NCBI RefSeq assembly: GCF_008630535.1
Contig: NZ_VWPH01000013.1
Span: 62,001 to 126,000, forward strand
DNA: 64,000 bases
From: Saccharopolyspora hirsuta
GTDB lineage: Bacteria > Actinomycetota > Actinomycetes > Mycobacteriales > Pseudonocardiaceae
Reading direction: 5' to 3'
The number at the start of each line of letters is the position of its first letter. The stretch's first letter is position 1. Positions 1 through 7,717 of the stretch are shown here, in pieces. The notes below the pieces were generated by a model, which had not been told where the DNA came from, made no database searches, and saw only the letters and a program-made list of their open reading frames with translations. The translations under genes and the position numbers were made by a program.

Positions 1-62
1 TGGAGGCCTACGAGCGGATCACCGGCCGCTCCTTCGCCGACTGGCCCACCCCGGAGTCCTGA
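1..62 (+). CDS. purC: SAICAR synthetase, 3' end only
   Basis: The window opens inside a gene whose last 19 codons end in EAYERITGRSFADW followed by six residues and TGA. That is the characteristic C-terminus of phosphoribosylaminoimidazole-succinocarboxamide synthase, which joins aspartate to CAIR in step 8 of purine synthesis in the cytoplasm. Only the tail is visible, so active-site residues cannot be checked. Its position just ahead of purS-purQ-purL fits the purine cluster of actinomycetes, although four unrelated genes lie between. Confidence 0.8.
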   Translation, partial: EAYERITGRSFADWPTPES

Positions 63-73
63 CCGGCGCAGGA

Positions 74-91
74 GCCCCGGCGTTCCGGGGC
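74..91 (+). terminator. Short GC hairpin after purC
   Basis: GCCCCGG and CCGGGGC are separated by four bases, 12 bases after the purC stop. There is no T-run, so this is a weak candidate intrinsic terminator. The rest of 63-248 shows nothing else I can name. Confidence 0.35.
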
Positions 92-248
92 GGGGTGAGG
101 TCGCTCGGTCGGGGTATGCGTCGGCGTGTCGTTGATGTCGGGCCGGGTGGACTGCCGAAGGTTGCGGCGTGGAGGTTCGCCGGATTTGCGCCGGGGCGAC
201 ACCTGGTGGTCAGGTCGTGGACATCCCGGCCAGGCCGAATGAGGCATC

Positions 249-932
249 GTGAGCCCGCCGCTGGTGGTGTCGTTGTCCGGACTCGACGTCCGGGTGCTGG
301 ACCAGTGCGCCGAGTTCGGCGCTGCGCTGGACCGGCGCGCCGTCCCGATGTCCCTGCTGATCGCGCCGCACCCGGCCCCGCACGCCGCGGTGCTGGACTG
401 GATCGCCGAGCGGGTGGCCGCCCGCGACGCGGTGAGCCTGCACGGGTTCGCCCGCACCGCGCCCGGGCTGCGGGCCCGGCTGGCCCCGGCCGCCGGGCTG
501 CCCGCGCACGAGGCGGGGCTGCACCTGGTGGCCGCCGCCGCGATCCTGGAGCGCCTCGGGCTGCGGACCAAGACCTTCATCCCGCCGCGCTGGCTCGGCT
601 CGCCGGGCACCCTCACCGCCCTGCGGTGCCGCGGCTTCTCGGTCTGCGCGGACGCGATGACGGTCCGCGAGCTCGCCACCGGCCGGGTGCACCGGGGCCG
701 CATCCGCGTGATCGGACCGGGTGAGCGGGCCGAGCCGTGGTGGTGCCGAGCGCTGGTGCTGGGAACCGGGCGGGCGGCCCGCCGAGCCCGCCCGGTGCGC
801 CTCGCGGTGGACTCCGGAGTGCTGCGAAAACCCGCTGCGCGACAAGCGGTTCTGGACGCGATCGACCTGGCCCTGCACCACGGTGCCCGGCCGGTCACCT
901 ACGCCTCGTTCGGTGCCCCGGGCGGCCTGTGA
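249..932 (+). CDS. DUF2334-like polysaccharide deacetylase-fold protein
   Basis: A 227-residue cytoplasmic protein with no signal peptide. The opening VVSLSGLDVRVLD, the central TKTFIPPRWLGSPGTL and the final ARPVTYASFG resemble actinobacterial DUF2334 proteins, which adopt the NodB polysaccharide-deacetylase fold. In that family the strands carry a metal site; here the PPRW and SLHG motifs are visible but I cannot confirm all metal ligands. The GTG start at 249 has GAGG seven bases upstream. It stands alone between purC and a secreted Asp-rich protein. The family assignment is by resemblance and the substrate is unknown. Confidence 0.6.
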   Translation: MSPPLVVSLSGLDVRVLDQCAEFGAALDRRAVPMSLLIAPHPAPHAAVLDWIAERVAARDAVSLHGFARTAPGLRARLAPAAGLPAHEAGLHLVAAAAILERLGLRTKTFIPPRWLGSPGTLTALRCRGFSVCADAMTVRELATGRVHRGRIRVIGPGERAEPWWCRALVLGTGRAARRARPVRLAVDSGVLRKPAARQAVLDAIDLALHHGARPVTYASFGAPGGL

Positions 933-1033
933 AGGCCGATGAGGATCCCTTCATCGCACCTTCAGAGCTGCCTCACGCTCACCGCCGAAGCTGGTTCTCG
1001 TCAAGGGGAGAACGAACGAGAGGCAGCACGACG

Positions 1034-1453
1034 ATGCGGAAGCGGACGATGAAGCGGACCTGGCTGGTGGCGGGCGCGGCGCTGGCGGCCCTGGGCCTCG
1101 GCGGCACGGGAGTGGCCCTGGCCAACACGGGCACAACCCCGCCCCCGGCCCCCCTCCCGACAACCCAACCCCAGCCCCCGAACCAGAACCAGGCCACCCC
1201 GGCCCCCCTCTGCATCGACGACGACCAGGACGACCTCGACGACCGCTTCGACGACCGAGACGACCTCGACGATCGCTTCGACGACCGTGATGACCTCGAT
1301 GATCGCTTCGATGACGACCGCTTCGACGACGACCGGGACGACCGGTTCGACGACTGCGACGACCAGTTCGACGACGACCACGACGATCACATCGACAACC
1401 ACACCGTCGACCGCGATGACCACGACGACGTGGACGACCGCGACGACGACTGA
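1034..1453 (+). CDS. Secreted Asp/Arg repeat protein
   Basis: A 139-residue protein with a basic N-terminus (MRKRTMKRTW), a hydrophobic segment and an Ala-Leu-Ala signal-peptidase-like site, then a Pro/Gln linker. From about residue 60 to the end it is almost entirely Asp, Arg and Phe in units such as DDLDDRFDDRD, with a single Cys near residue 60 and another in the repeats. A GAGAGG site lies ten bases before ATG 1034; ATG 1049 is an alternative start. The acidic repeats suggest extracellular cation binding or an unstructured wall or matrix protein, but this is inference. I recognise no family. Confidence 0.65.
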   Translation: MRKRTMKRTWLVAGAALAALGLGGTGVALANTGTTPPPAPLPTTQPQPPNQNQATPAPLCIDDDQDDLDDRFDDRDDLDDRFDDRDDLDDRFDDDRFDDDRDDRFDDCDDQFDDDHDDHIDNHTVDRDDHDDVDDRDDD

Positions 1454-1469
1454 ACCCCGGAAACGCCCA

Positions 1470-1544
1470 CTACAACGGCGGTCCGAGGGACGGTCTACGA
1501 CGGCCGTCCGGGGAGTGGTCTACGACGGCCGTCGGAGGGATGGT
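1470..1544. repeat. Three tandem 25-bp units
   Basis: Three head-to-tail 25-bp units at 1470-1494, 1495-1519 and 1520-1544 share the pattern CTACGACGGCCGTC followed by a G-rich half ending GGT. They abut the left side of the 145-bp repeat at 1524-1668. A single similar unit precedes the second copy of that repeat near 27985. Confidence 0.7.
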
Positions 1545-1668
1545 GACGACTGCAATTTCGATTGAAATTGCCCACCTCACCACCGCAGGCTCCGTCGAGA
1601 ACGAGGCAATTTCGATTGAAATTGCAACACGCCCAAGCCGACCACCCACCGCTTCGAACCCAAACCCA
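1524..1668. repeat. 145-bp dispersed repeat, copy 1
   Basis: This stretch is closely similar to 27987-28130. It holds two copies of the near-palindrome GCAATTTCGATTGAAATTGC at 1552-1571 and 1606-1625 (54-bp pitch), a conserved spacer containing CACCGCAGGCTCCGTCGAGA, and a conserved tail ACCCACCGCTTCGAACCC. It lies in the 391-bp gap 1454-1844 between two tail-to-tail genes. The remainder of that gap (1669-1844) is C-rich and shows no gene. A mobile or regulatory nature is inferred only. Confidence 0.75.
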
Positions 1669-1844
1669 ACCACGCACCCAAACGACCCCCCGCACCAACC
1701 CAACCCCGGTATCACCACCGCGCCCCAGGCCCTGGCGAAGTCCGCCTGTACTGGTACGGGGTGCCAGTTCCACCGGAAACTGACACCCCGCCACGCCCGA
1801 CAAGGCCAGCCCGCTCCCCGAGCGGTGGTACCCGCCCCGGGGGC

Positions 1845-2480
1845 TCAGACCGACGTCCGGGTGCCCTTCGCGAGCACCTCGACGGCCGTTCCCTCCGGGC
1901 GGAGCTGCTCGAACATCCGGTAGTGCATCTGCGGCGCGGCCAGCACCGCCTCGTGGATCGGGACCGCCGTTCGCGGGGCGACCGCGCGGAGGAAGTCGAC
2001 CGCTTCGGAGAGCTTCAGCCAGGGGGCCGCGGTCGGCAGGCCGAGGACGTCGATGCGCTGCTCCGGCACGAAGAACGAGTCGCCGGGGTGGTAGAAGGCG
2101 CCGTGGTCGACGACGTACCCGATGTTGTCGACCACCGGGATGTCCGGGTGGATCACCGCGTGCGCGCCGCCGACGACGCTGACCGCCGCGCCGCCCAGCT
2201 CGATCGCGTCACCGGGCCGGGCGGTGGTCGCGGTCAGGCCGCGCTCCTCGACCGACGCCGCCGAGCCGGGGTCGACGACCAGCCGGGCGTTCGGGTTGGC
2301 CGCCAGCAGCGCGGGCAGCCGGTCCAGGTCGAGGTGGTCGAAGTGCTGGTGGGTGACCAGCACGGCGTCCAGGTCGCGCAGGTCCTCGAAGTCCGCGGAG
2401 AACGTCCCCGGGTCGATCAGCAGCCGCGCCGATCCGGTCTCGACCAGCACGCACGAGTGTCCGAAGTGGGTGATCTGCAC
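1845..2480 (-). CDS. MBL-fold metal-dependent hydrolase (UlaG-like)
   Basis: A 211-residue metallo-beta-lactamase-fold protein. It opens with QITHFGHSCVLVETG and contains the family motif THQHFDHLD, the later GGAHAVIH and the PGDSF motif, which together supply the usual His/Asp metal ligands. The length matches the UlaG/RNase Z-like small hydrolases of actinomycetes. The GTG start at 2480 is chosen because GAGGAGG sits seven bases upstream; a longer reading lacks such a site. The next gene upstream on the same strand, an epimerase, starts only 1 kb away and may be co-transcribed (41-bp gap). The substrate is unknown. Confidence 0.8.
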   Translation of the reverse strand: MQITHFGHSCVLVETGSARLLIDPGTFSADFEDLRDLDAVLVTHQHFDHLDLDRLPALLAANPNARLVVDPGSAASVEERGLTATTARPGDAIELGGAAVSVVGGAHAVIHPDIPVVDNIGYVVDHGAFYHPGDSFFVPEQRIDVLGLPTAAPWLKLSEAVDFLRAVAPRTAVPIHEAVLAAPQMHYRMFEQLRPEGTAVEVLAKGTRTSV

Positions 2481-2521
2481 GGTGTTCCTCCTCGTCAGAC
2501 GGCCCGTCCACTGTCGCACGA

Positions 2522-3511
2522 TCACCAGGGGCGGCTCGGCAGCGTCCCGAGCAGCTCGGCCTCCTCGGCGGCGGTGAGCCCGGCCTTGCGCGCCCGGTCG
2601 GCGCCCAGCGCCCGCTCGGTCGCCAGCGCCGCCGACACCGTGTCGGCCAGCGGCCGGACGCGCAGACCGGCGGCCAGCGAGGGCGCGGCGTCGTGCGAGG
2701 CGAGGCCCTCGTAGTCGTCCGGGATCCACAGCGGGAGCGACTTCGGCCCGCTCCAGCGCTGCACCCCAGCCTCGTCGAGCGCGTCCGGCGCGACGGCCGC
2801 GATCTCGGTGCCGGGCGGTGCGACGAGCGCGGCGACCTCCGCCAGCAGCGCGCCCAGCGTGCTGACCGGCCCGACGCCGTCGAAGGTCCCGGCGAGCCCG
2901 CGCTCCGCAGCGGTGACGATCCAGGTGGCCAGGTCGCGCACGTCGATGTGCTGGACGGGTGCGCCGGGGGTGTCCGGTACGAGCACCCGCCCGCCGCGGG
3001 ACAGCCGCAGCGGCCAGTAGCCGAACCGGTCGGTGGGATCGTGCGGCCCGGTGATCAGGCCCGGCCGCACCACGAACGCGCGGTCGCCCATCGCGGCCCG
3101 CACCGCGTTCTCGCAGGCCACCTTGATCCCGCCGTAGGACTCGGGAGTGCTGGTGTCGGCGGAGTCGGTGATCGGCGCCAGCAGCGCGCCACCGGCGTTC
3201 TGACCAGTGGTCTTGTTGTCCGAGTAGACGTTGATCGTGGACACGAACGTCCAGTGCCCGGCATCGCCCAAGGCGTCCAGGGCCTCGCGGACCCACTGGT
3301 AGTTCCGCGCGACGTCGACGACCGCGTCGAACCGCTCCCCGGCCAGCGCGCCGAGCCCCTCGGCCCGGTCCACGACCACCAGCTCCGCGCCGTCCGGCAC
3401 GTCGCCGCTCGCGCCGCGCGCCGCGCAGACGACCTCGTGCCCGCGCTCCAGCGCTGCCGCGGCGACCGCGTGCCCGACGAAGACCGTCCCGCCCAGGACC
3501 AAGATCCGCAT
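2522..3511 (-). CDS. NAD-dependent epimerase/dehydratase family protein
   Basis: A 329-residue extended short-chain dehydrogenase. MRILVLGGTVFVGHAVA is the N-terminal Rossmann GxxGxxG-type nucleotide site, and a later SYGGIKVACE segment supplies the YxxxK active-site pair. Members act on nucleotide sugars or small carbonyl substrates; the substrate here cannot be told. ATG 3511 is preferred over GTG 3520 because GGAAG lies ten bases before it and only one base before the GTG. The gene probably shares a transcript with the MBL hydrolase that follows. Confidence 0.8.
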   Translation of the reverse strand: MRILVLGGTVFVGHAVAAAALERGHEVVCAARGASGDVPDGAELVVVDRAEGLGALAGERFDAVVDVARNYQWVREALDALGDAGHWTFVSTINVYSDNKTTGQNAGGALLAPITDSADTSTPESYGGIKVACENAVRAAMGDRAFVVRPGLITGPHDPTDRFGYWPLRLSRGGRVLVPDTPGAPVQHIDVRDLATWIVTAAERGLAGTFDGVGPVSTLGALLAEVAALVAPPGTEIAAVAPDALDEAGVQRWSGPKSLPLWIPDDYEGLASHDAAPSLAAGLRVRPLADTVSAALATERALGADRARKAGLTAAEEAELLGTLPSRPW

Positions 3512-3566
3512 GCCCAGCACACTTCCGGAAGAACCCGGCCGCGGCGACGGATCTCGCTACCGGTGA

Positions 3567-3605
3567 ACACCGCGGGCGCCCCGGTGGCCGGAGCGCCCGC
3601 GGTGT
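3567..3605 (-). terminator. Terminator of the secreted-protein gene
   Basis: A perfect 13-bp stem (3567-3579 with 3593-3605) with a 13-base loop lies five bases beyond the stop codon of the minus-strand gene at 3611. There is no clear T-run, as is common in high-GC actinomycetes. Confidence 0.6.
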
Positions 3606-3610
3606 CGCGG

Positions 3611-4015
3611 TCAGCCGGTGACGGTGATGGTCATCGTCGGTCCGGCGCCGCCGCCGACGCGGGTGTGCACCGGGTACTGCCCGGGCGGGACGTCGGCGAT
3701 GGTCGCCACCGCCTCGGCGACGCCGTCCCGGTCGGTGACCACCTCGGCCAGGCCCTCGTCCGCCCCCACCGGGTGCTCGCGGTTGCGCACGAACGCGGCC
3801 GACGAGATCCAGCTGACGCCCTCCAGGCCGTGGTCGAGCCGCATGACCAGCGTGTTGCCCGCCTTGACCTGGGACTTGTCGGCGGTGAACCGCGGCTGCT
3901 CGGCGACCGCGACCCGGGCGGTGCCGGGGCTCGGTGCGGCGGTGGCCGGGACGGTCGTGGTCAGCGCGAGTCCGGCGAGCAGCGCCGCGCCCAGCAAGGT
4001 CTTGTAAGTGCGCAT
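3611..4015 (-). CDS. Secreted hypothetical protein
   Basis: A 134-residue protein starting MRTYKTLLGAALLAGLALTT, a clear Sec signal peptide with a likely cut after ATA-A near residue 27. The mature part is about 107 residues, rich in beta-forming segments (NTLVMRLDHGLEGVSW, GQYPVHTRVGGG) and ends TMTITVTG, which suggests a small Ig-like or beta-sandwich exported protein. I recognise no family. It reads away from purS, so the 267-bp gap 4016-4282 must carry both promoters. Confidence 0.65.
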   Translation of the reverse strand: MRTYKTLLGAALLAGLALTTTVPATAAPSPGTARVAVAEQPRFTADKSQVKAGNTLVMRLDHGLEGVSWISSAAFVRNREHPVGADEGLAEVVTDRDGVAEAVATIADVPPGQYPVHTRVGGGAGPTMTITVTG

Positions 4016-4282
4016 CGGAATGCGTTTCCCCTCAGTGGCTTTCGATCAACACCGGGCACCTCCCCTTGGTGCCCGCTCTGTTAGACGCCCCGGAGGGCCA
4101 GAGGTTTAGACAAGCTGGGAAATATGTGACGGAAGACACAGCTCGGGCCGGATGTGGTGAGCCACACCGCACCCAGCGCCCCTGCCCGGAGGGGTGAACG
4201 CCCAGCTCAGTTACGCTTTGCCGGTACTGCTGGCCATCCGCCGGATCCCGGCGGATCTGCACGGAAACCGGGAGCAGCACCC

Positions 4283-4522
4283 GTGGCCCGAGTCGTTGTC
4301 GACGTCATGCCGAAGCAGGAGATCCTCGACCCGCAGGGGCAGGCGGTGGCGAATGCGCTGCCGCGGCTCGGGTTCGAAGGGATCGCCGAAGTCCGCCAGG
4401 GGAAGCGTTTCGAGCTGGAGGTCGCCGACGACGTCGACGACGACACGCTCGCCAAGATCGCCGAAACGCTGCTGGCCAACCCGGTCATCGAGGACTGGAC
4501 CGTCCGCAGGGTGGACGCATGA
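4283..4522 (+). CDS. purS: FGAM synthase subunit PurS
   Basis: A 79-residue protein opening ARVVVDVMPKQEILDPQG, the standard PurS start, and ending IEDWTVRRVDA. PurS is the small dimeric subunit that bridges PurQ (glutaminase) and PurL (synthetase) in the complex converting FGAR to FGAM. The GTG start at 4283 follows GGGAG by eight bases. Its stop overlaps an ATG (ATGA at 4519-4522) that opens a 47-codon frame leading to purQ. Unlike many genomes, purS and purQ here are 136 bases apart. Confidence 0.93.
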   Translation: MARVVVDVMPKQEILDPQGQAVANALPRLGFEGIAEVRQGKRFELEVADDVDDDTLAKIAETLLANPVIEDWTVRRVDA

Positions 4523-4662
4523 GCAGGTCTGTGCCAACTCCAGTTCTGCTCAACCGCACCTCAGGGGAACGTGACGCAAGCCAGCCACGGGAAACCGCGA
4601 AACGTGAGATCAAGCTGGTCGCAACCACCACTGTGAATCGCGGAGAGGCGGTACTGGCATGA
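4519..4662 (+). CDS. 47-codon ORF linking purS and purQ by two ATGA overlaps
   Basis: An open frame starts at the ATG overlapping the purS stop and ends at a TGA that overlaps the purQ ATG. It would encode MSRSVPTPVLLNRTSGERDA and 27 further, mostly polar residues. In favour: both overlaps are the exact ATGA used for coupled translation. Against: only about 60 percent of third positions are G or C, far below neighbouring genes; the peptide has no recognisable motif; and a GGAG site just before purQ could start purQ independently. It may be a coupling leader whose product does not matter, or chance. Confidence 0.3.
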   Translation: MSRSVPTPVLLNRTSGERDASQPRETAKREIKLVATTTVNRGEAVLA

Positions 4663-5330
4663 AGATCGGCGTCATCACCTTCCCCGGAACCCTCGACGAC
4701 GTCGACGCGGCCCGCGCGGTGCGCCGCGCCGGTGCCGAGTCCGTCGCCCTCTGGCACGCCGACCACGACCTGAAGGGCGTGGACGCGGTGGTCGTGCCCG
4801 GCGGCTTCTCCTACGGCGACTACCTGCGCTGCGGCGCGATCGCCAAGTTCGCCCCGGTGATGACCGAGGTGGTCGAAGCCGCCCGCAAGGGCATGCCGGT
4901 GCTCGGCGTGTGCAACGGCTTCCAGATCCTGTGCGAGTCCGGGCTGCTGCCCGGCGTGCTGACCCGCAACGCGGGCCTGCACTACGTCTGCCGCGACCAG
5001 TGGTTGAAGGTGGAGAACAACAGCAGCGCCTGGACCACCCGCTACGACGCGGGCGCCGAGCTGCTGATCCCGATCAAGCACGGCGAGGGCAACTACATGG
5101 CCGACCAGGCCGTCCTCGACGAGCTCGAGGGCGAGGGCCGGGTGCTGTTCCGCTACGCGGGGGAGAACCCGAACGGGTCCCAGCGCGACATCGCGGGCAT
5201 CACCGACGCTCGCGGCCGGGTGGCGGGCATGATGCCGCACCCCGAGCACGCGATCGACCCGCTGACCGGCCCCACCGACGACGGCCTCGGCATGTTCCTG
5301 TCCGTTCTGGATGCACTGGTGGCAGCGTGA
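4659..5330 (+). CDS. purQ: FGAM synthase glutaminase subunit PurQ
   Basis: A 223-residue class I glutamine amidotransferase. MKIGVITFPGTLDD opens the chain; VPGGFSYGDYLRCGAI holds the conserved PGGFSYGD segment; GVCNGFQIL carries the nucleophilic Cys; and MPHPEHAIDP supplies the catalytic His and Glu. The enzyme releases ammonia from glutamine for PurL. ATG 4659 follows CGGAGAGG by about ten bases. The stop overlaps the GTG start of purL, so the two are translationally coupled. Confidence 0.96.
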   Translation: MKIGVITFPGTLDDVDAARAVRRAGAESVALWHADHDLKGVDAVVVPGGFSYGDYLRCGAIAKFAPVMTEVVEAARKGMPVLGVCNGFQILCESGLLPGVLTRNAGLHYVCRDQWLKVENNSSAWTTRYDAGAELLIPIKHGEGNYMADQAVLDELEGEGRVLFRYAGENPNGSQRDIAGITDARGRVAGMMPHPEHAIDPLTGPTDDGLGMFLSVLDALVAA

Positions 5331-7606
5331 CCAACATCGACACCGTCGAACAGGCGAAATCCACTCCCGAGCTCGACCAGCCCTACCGCGAGCTGGGGCT
5401 GAAGGACGACGAGTACGCCCGGATCCGCGAGATCCTGGGGCGCCGTCCCACCGACGCCGAGCTGGCCATGTACTCGGTGATGTGGAGCGAGCACTGCTCC
5501 TACAAGTCGTCGAAGGTGCACCTGAAGTACTTCGGCGAGACCACCACCGACGAGATGCGCGAGAAGATGCTCGCGGGCATCGGCGAGAACGCGGGCGTGG
5601 TCGACATCGGCGACGGCTGGGCGGTGACGTTCAAGCTGGAGAGCCACAACCACCCGTCCTACGTCGAGCCCTACCAGGGCGCGGCGACCGGTGTCGGCGG
5701 CATCGTCCGCGACATCATGGCGATGGGCGCGCGCCCGGTGGCGGTGGCCGACCCGCTGCGCTTCGGCCCGGCCGACGCCGAGGACACCAAGCGGGTGCTG
5801 CCCGGCGTGGTCGCGGGCGTCGGCGGCTACGGCAACTGCCTGGGCCTGCCGAACATCGGCGGCGAGGTCGTCTTCGACGAGTGCTACAGCGGGAACCCGC
5901 TGGTCAACGCCATGTGCGTGGGCGTGATGAAGGTCGAGGACCTGCACCTGGCGCACGCCAGCGGCAAGGGCAACAAGATCATCCTGTTCGGTGCCCGCAC
6001 CGGGCTGGACGGCATCGGCGGCGTGTCGGTGCTGGCCTCGGAGACCTTCGACGGCGATGAGAGCGGCACCGGCCGCAAGAAGCTGCCGAGCGTGCAGGTC
6101 GGCGACCCGTTCGCCGAGAAGGTGCTCATCGAGTGCTGCCTGGAGCTCTACCACGCGGGCCTGGTCGTGGGCATCCAGGACCTGGGCGGGGCGGGCCTGT
6201 CCTGCGCCACCTCCGAGCTGGCCTCGGCCGGGGACGGCGGCATGCGGGTCGACCTGGACCAGGTGCCGCTGCGCGCCACCGGGATGACGCCCGCGGAGAT
6301 CCTCTCCAGCGAGTCGCAGGAGCGGATGTGCGCCGTGGTGGAACCGTCCAACGTGGACGCGTTCCTGGAGGTCTGCCGGAAGTGGGACGTCACCGCCACC
6401 GTGATCGGTGAGGTCACCGACGGCGAGAACCTGGAGATCTACTGGCACGGCGACCTGGTGGTGGACGTGCCGCCGCGGACCGTCGCGCACGAGGGCCCGG
6501 TCTACGAGCGCCCGGTGGAGCGGCCCGCCGAGCAGGACCTGATCGCCGCGGACAACGCGAGCACGCTGGCCCGCCCGTCCACCCCGGACGAGCTGCGCGA
6601 GACCATCCTGCGGATGGCGGCCTCGCCGAACCTGTGCTCCCGCGCGTGGGTCACCGACCAGTACGACCGCTACGTGCGCGGCAACACCGTGCTGGCGCAG
6701 CCGTCGGACGGCGGTGTGCTGCGCATCGACGAGGAGACCGGGCGCGGCATCGCGATCGCGACCGACTGCAACGCCCGCTACACCCGGCTCGACCCGTACG
6801 CGGGCGCGCAGCTGGCGCTGGCCGAGGCCTACCGCAACGTGGCGACCACCGGTGCCACGCCGGTGGCGGTCACCAACTGCCTGAACTTCGGCTCGCCGGA
6901 GGACCCGGGCGTGATGTGGCAGTTCCAGCAGGCGGTGCGCGGCCTGGCCGACGCCTGCGCGGAGCTGGGCATCCCGGTGACCGGCGGCAACGTCAGCTTC
7001 TACAACCAGACCGGGCAGAAGGCGATCCTGCCCACCCCGGTGGTCGGCGTGCTGGGCACGATCGACGACGTCACCCGCCGCATCCCGACCGGCATCGGCG
7101 GCGAGGAGGGCGAGACGCTCCTGCTGCTCGGCGAGACGCGCGAGGAGTTCGGCGGCTCGGAGTGGGCGCGCGTGGTGCACGACCACCTCGGCGGCGTGCC
7201 GCCGAAGGTCGACCTGGCCCGCGAGAAGCTGCTGGCGGAGATCCTGGTCGCGGGCTCCCGCGACGGCATGATCTCGGCGGCGCACGACCTCTCCGAGGGC
7301 GGCCTGGCGCAGGCGCTGGTGGAGACGGCGCTGGTCGGCGAGTGCGGTGCCCGCGTGGTCCTGCCGGAGGGCGCGGACCCGTTCGTCTGGCTGTTCTCCG
7401 AGTCGGCGGGTCGCGTCCTGGTGGCGGTCCCGCGCACCGAGGAGACCCGCTTCACCGACATGTGCACGGCGCGCGGTCTCCCGTGGGCCAAGGTCGGTGT
7501 CGCCGACGCGGGCGAGAAGTCCCTGGACATCCAGGACGTCGCGAACATCCCGCTGACCGAGCTCCGCGAGGCCTGGGAGGGCACGCTGCCGAAGCTGTTC
7601 GGCTGA
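5327..7606 (+). CDS. purL: FGAM synthase synthetase subunit PurL
   Basis: A 759-residue protein of the small PurL type, which needs PurS and PurQ. It catalyses ATP-dependent amidation of FGAR to FGAM. Features: MWSEHCSYKSSK near the N-terminus, KLESHNHPSYVEP with the catalytic His, GGIVRDIMAMGARPVA for ATP binding, and a second related half with NCLNFGSPEDP and HDLSEGGLAQAL, the two-domain repeat typical of the family. The GTG at 5327 overlaps the purQ stop by four bases. The upstream reading frame stays open but has no ribosome site, so it is not used. Confidence 0.96.
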   Translation: MTNIDTVEQAKSTPELDQPYRELGLKDDEYARIREILGRRPTDAELAMYSVMWSEHCSYKSSKVHLKYFGETTTDEMREKMLAGIGENAGVVDIGDGWAVTFKLESHNHPSYVEPYQGAATGVGGIVRDIMAMGARPVAVADPLRFGPADAEDTKRVLPGVVAGVGGYGNCLGLPNIGGEVVFDECYSGNPLVNAMCVGVMKVEDLHLAHASGKGNKIILFGARTGLDGIGGVSVLASETFDGDESGTGRKKLPSVQVGDPFAEKVLIECCLELYHAGLVVGIQDLGGAGLSCATSELASAGDGGMRVDLDQVPLRATGMTPAEILSSESQERMCAVVEPSNVDAFLEVCRKWDVTATVIGEVTDGENLEIYWHGDLVVDVPPRTVAHEGPVYERPVERPAEQDLIAADNASTLARPSTPDELRETILRMAASPNLCSRAWVTDQYDRYVRGNTVLAQPSDGGVLRIDEETGRGIAIATDCNARYTRLDPYAGAQLALAEAYRNVATTGATPVAVTNCLNFGSPEDPGVMWQFQQAVRGLADACAELGIPVTGGNVSFYNQTGQKAILPTPVVGVLGTIDDVTRRIPTGIGGEEGETLLLLGETREEFGGSEWARVVHDHLGGVPPKVDLAREKLLAEILVAGSRDGMISAAHDLSEGGLAQALVETALVGECGARVVLPEGADPFVWLFSESAGRVLVAVPRTEETRFTDMCTARGLPWAKVGVADAGEKSLDIQDVANIPLTELREAWEGTLPKLFG

Positions 7607-7615
7607 TCCGGAACC

Positions 7616-7658
7616 GGAGGGCACCTTCCGCCGAACCGATCGGCGGAAGGTGCCCTCC
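7616..7658 (+). terminator. Strong terminator after purL
   Basis: A perfect 18-bp stem (7616-7633 with 7641-7658) with a seven-base loop starts nine bases after the purL stop. It lies between tail-to-tail genes and may serve both strands. Confidence 0.85.
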
Positions 7659-7670
7659 GGTCGTCCTGTG

Positions 7671-7716
7671 GTCGTGAGTGGGAAAACCGGCTCCAGGCGG
7701 CTTTCGCACTCACGAC
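7671..7716 (-). terminator. CGTGAG-family hairpin, tail of pentapeptide gene
   Basis: Outer arms GTCGTGAGTG and CACTCACGAC (7671-7680, 7707-7716) enclose a partly paired interior with GGAAAACCGG opposite CGGCTTTCG. It ends one base before the stop of the minus-strand gene at 7718. It belongs to a group of at least six hairpins in this window with the same outer arms. Confidence 0.65.
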
Positions 7717-7717
7717 C

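Noticed and set aside
1001..1423. Val-rich minus-strand frame opposite the Asp-repeat protein
   Set aside because: Its VVEAVVEV translation is just the complement of the GAC repeats; no ribosome site or independent support.
5153..7624. Long minus-strand open frame of about 820 codons opposite purL
   Set aside because: It mirrors the GC-rich codon pattern of purL, has His/Arg/Gly-rich low-complexity translation and no family motif. Similar antisense frames occur opposite most real genes here.
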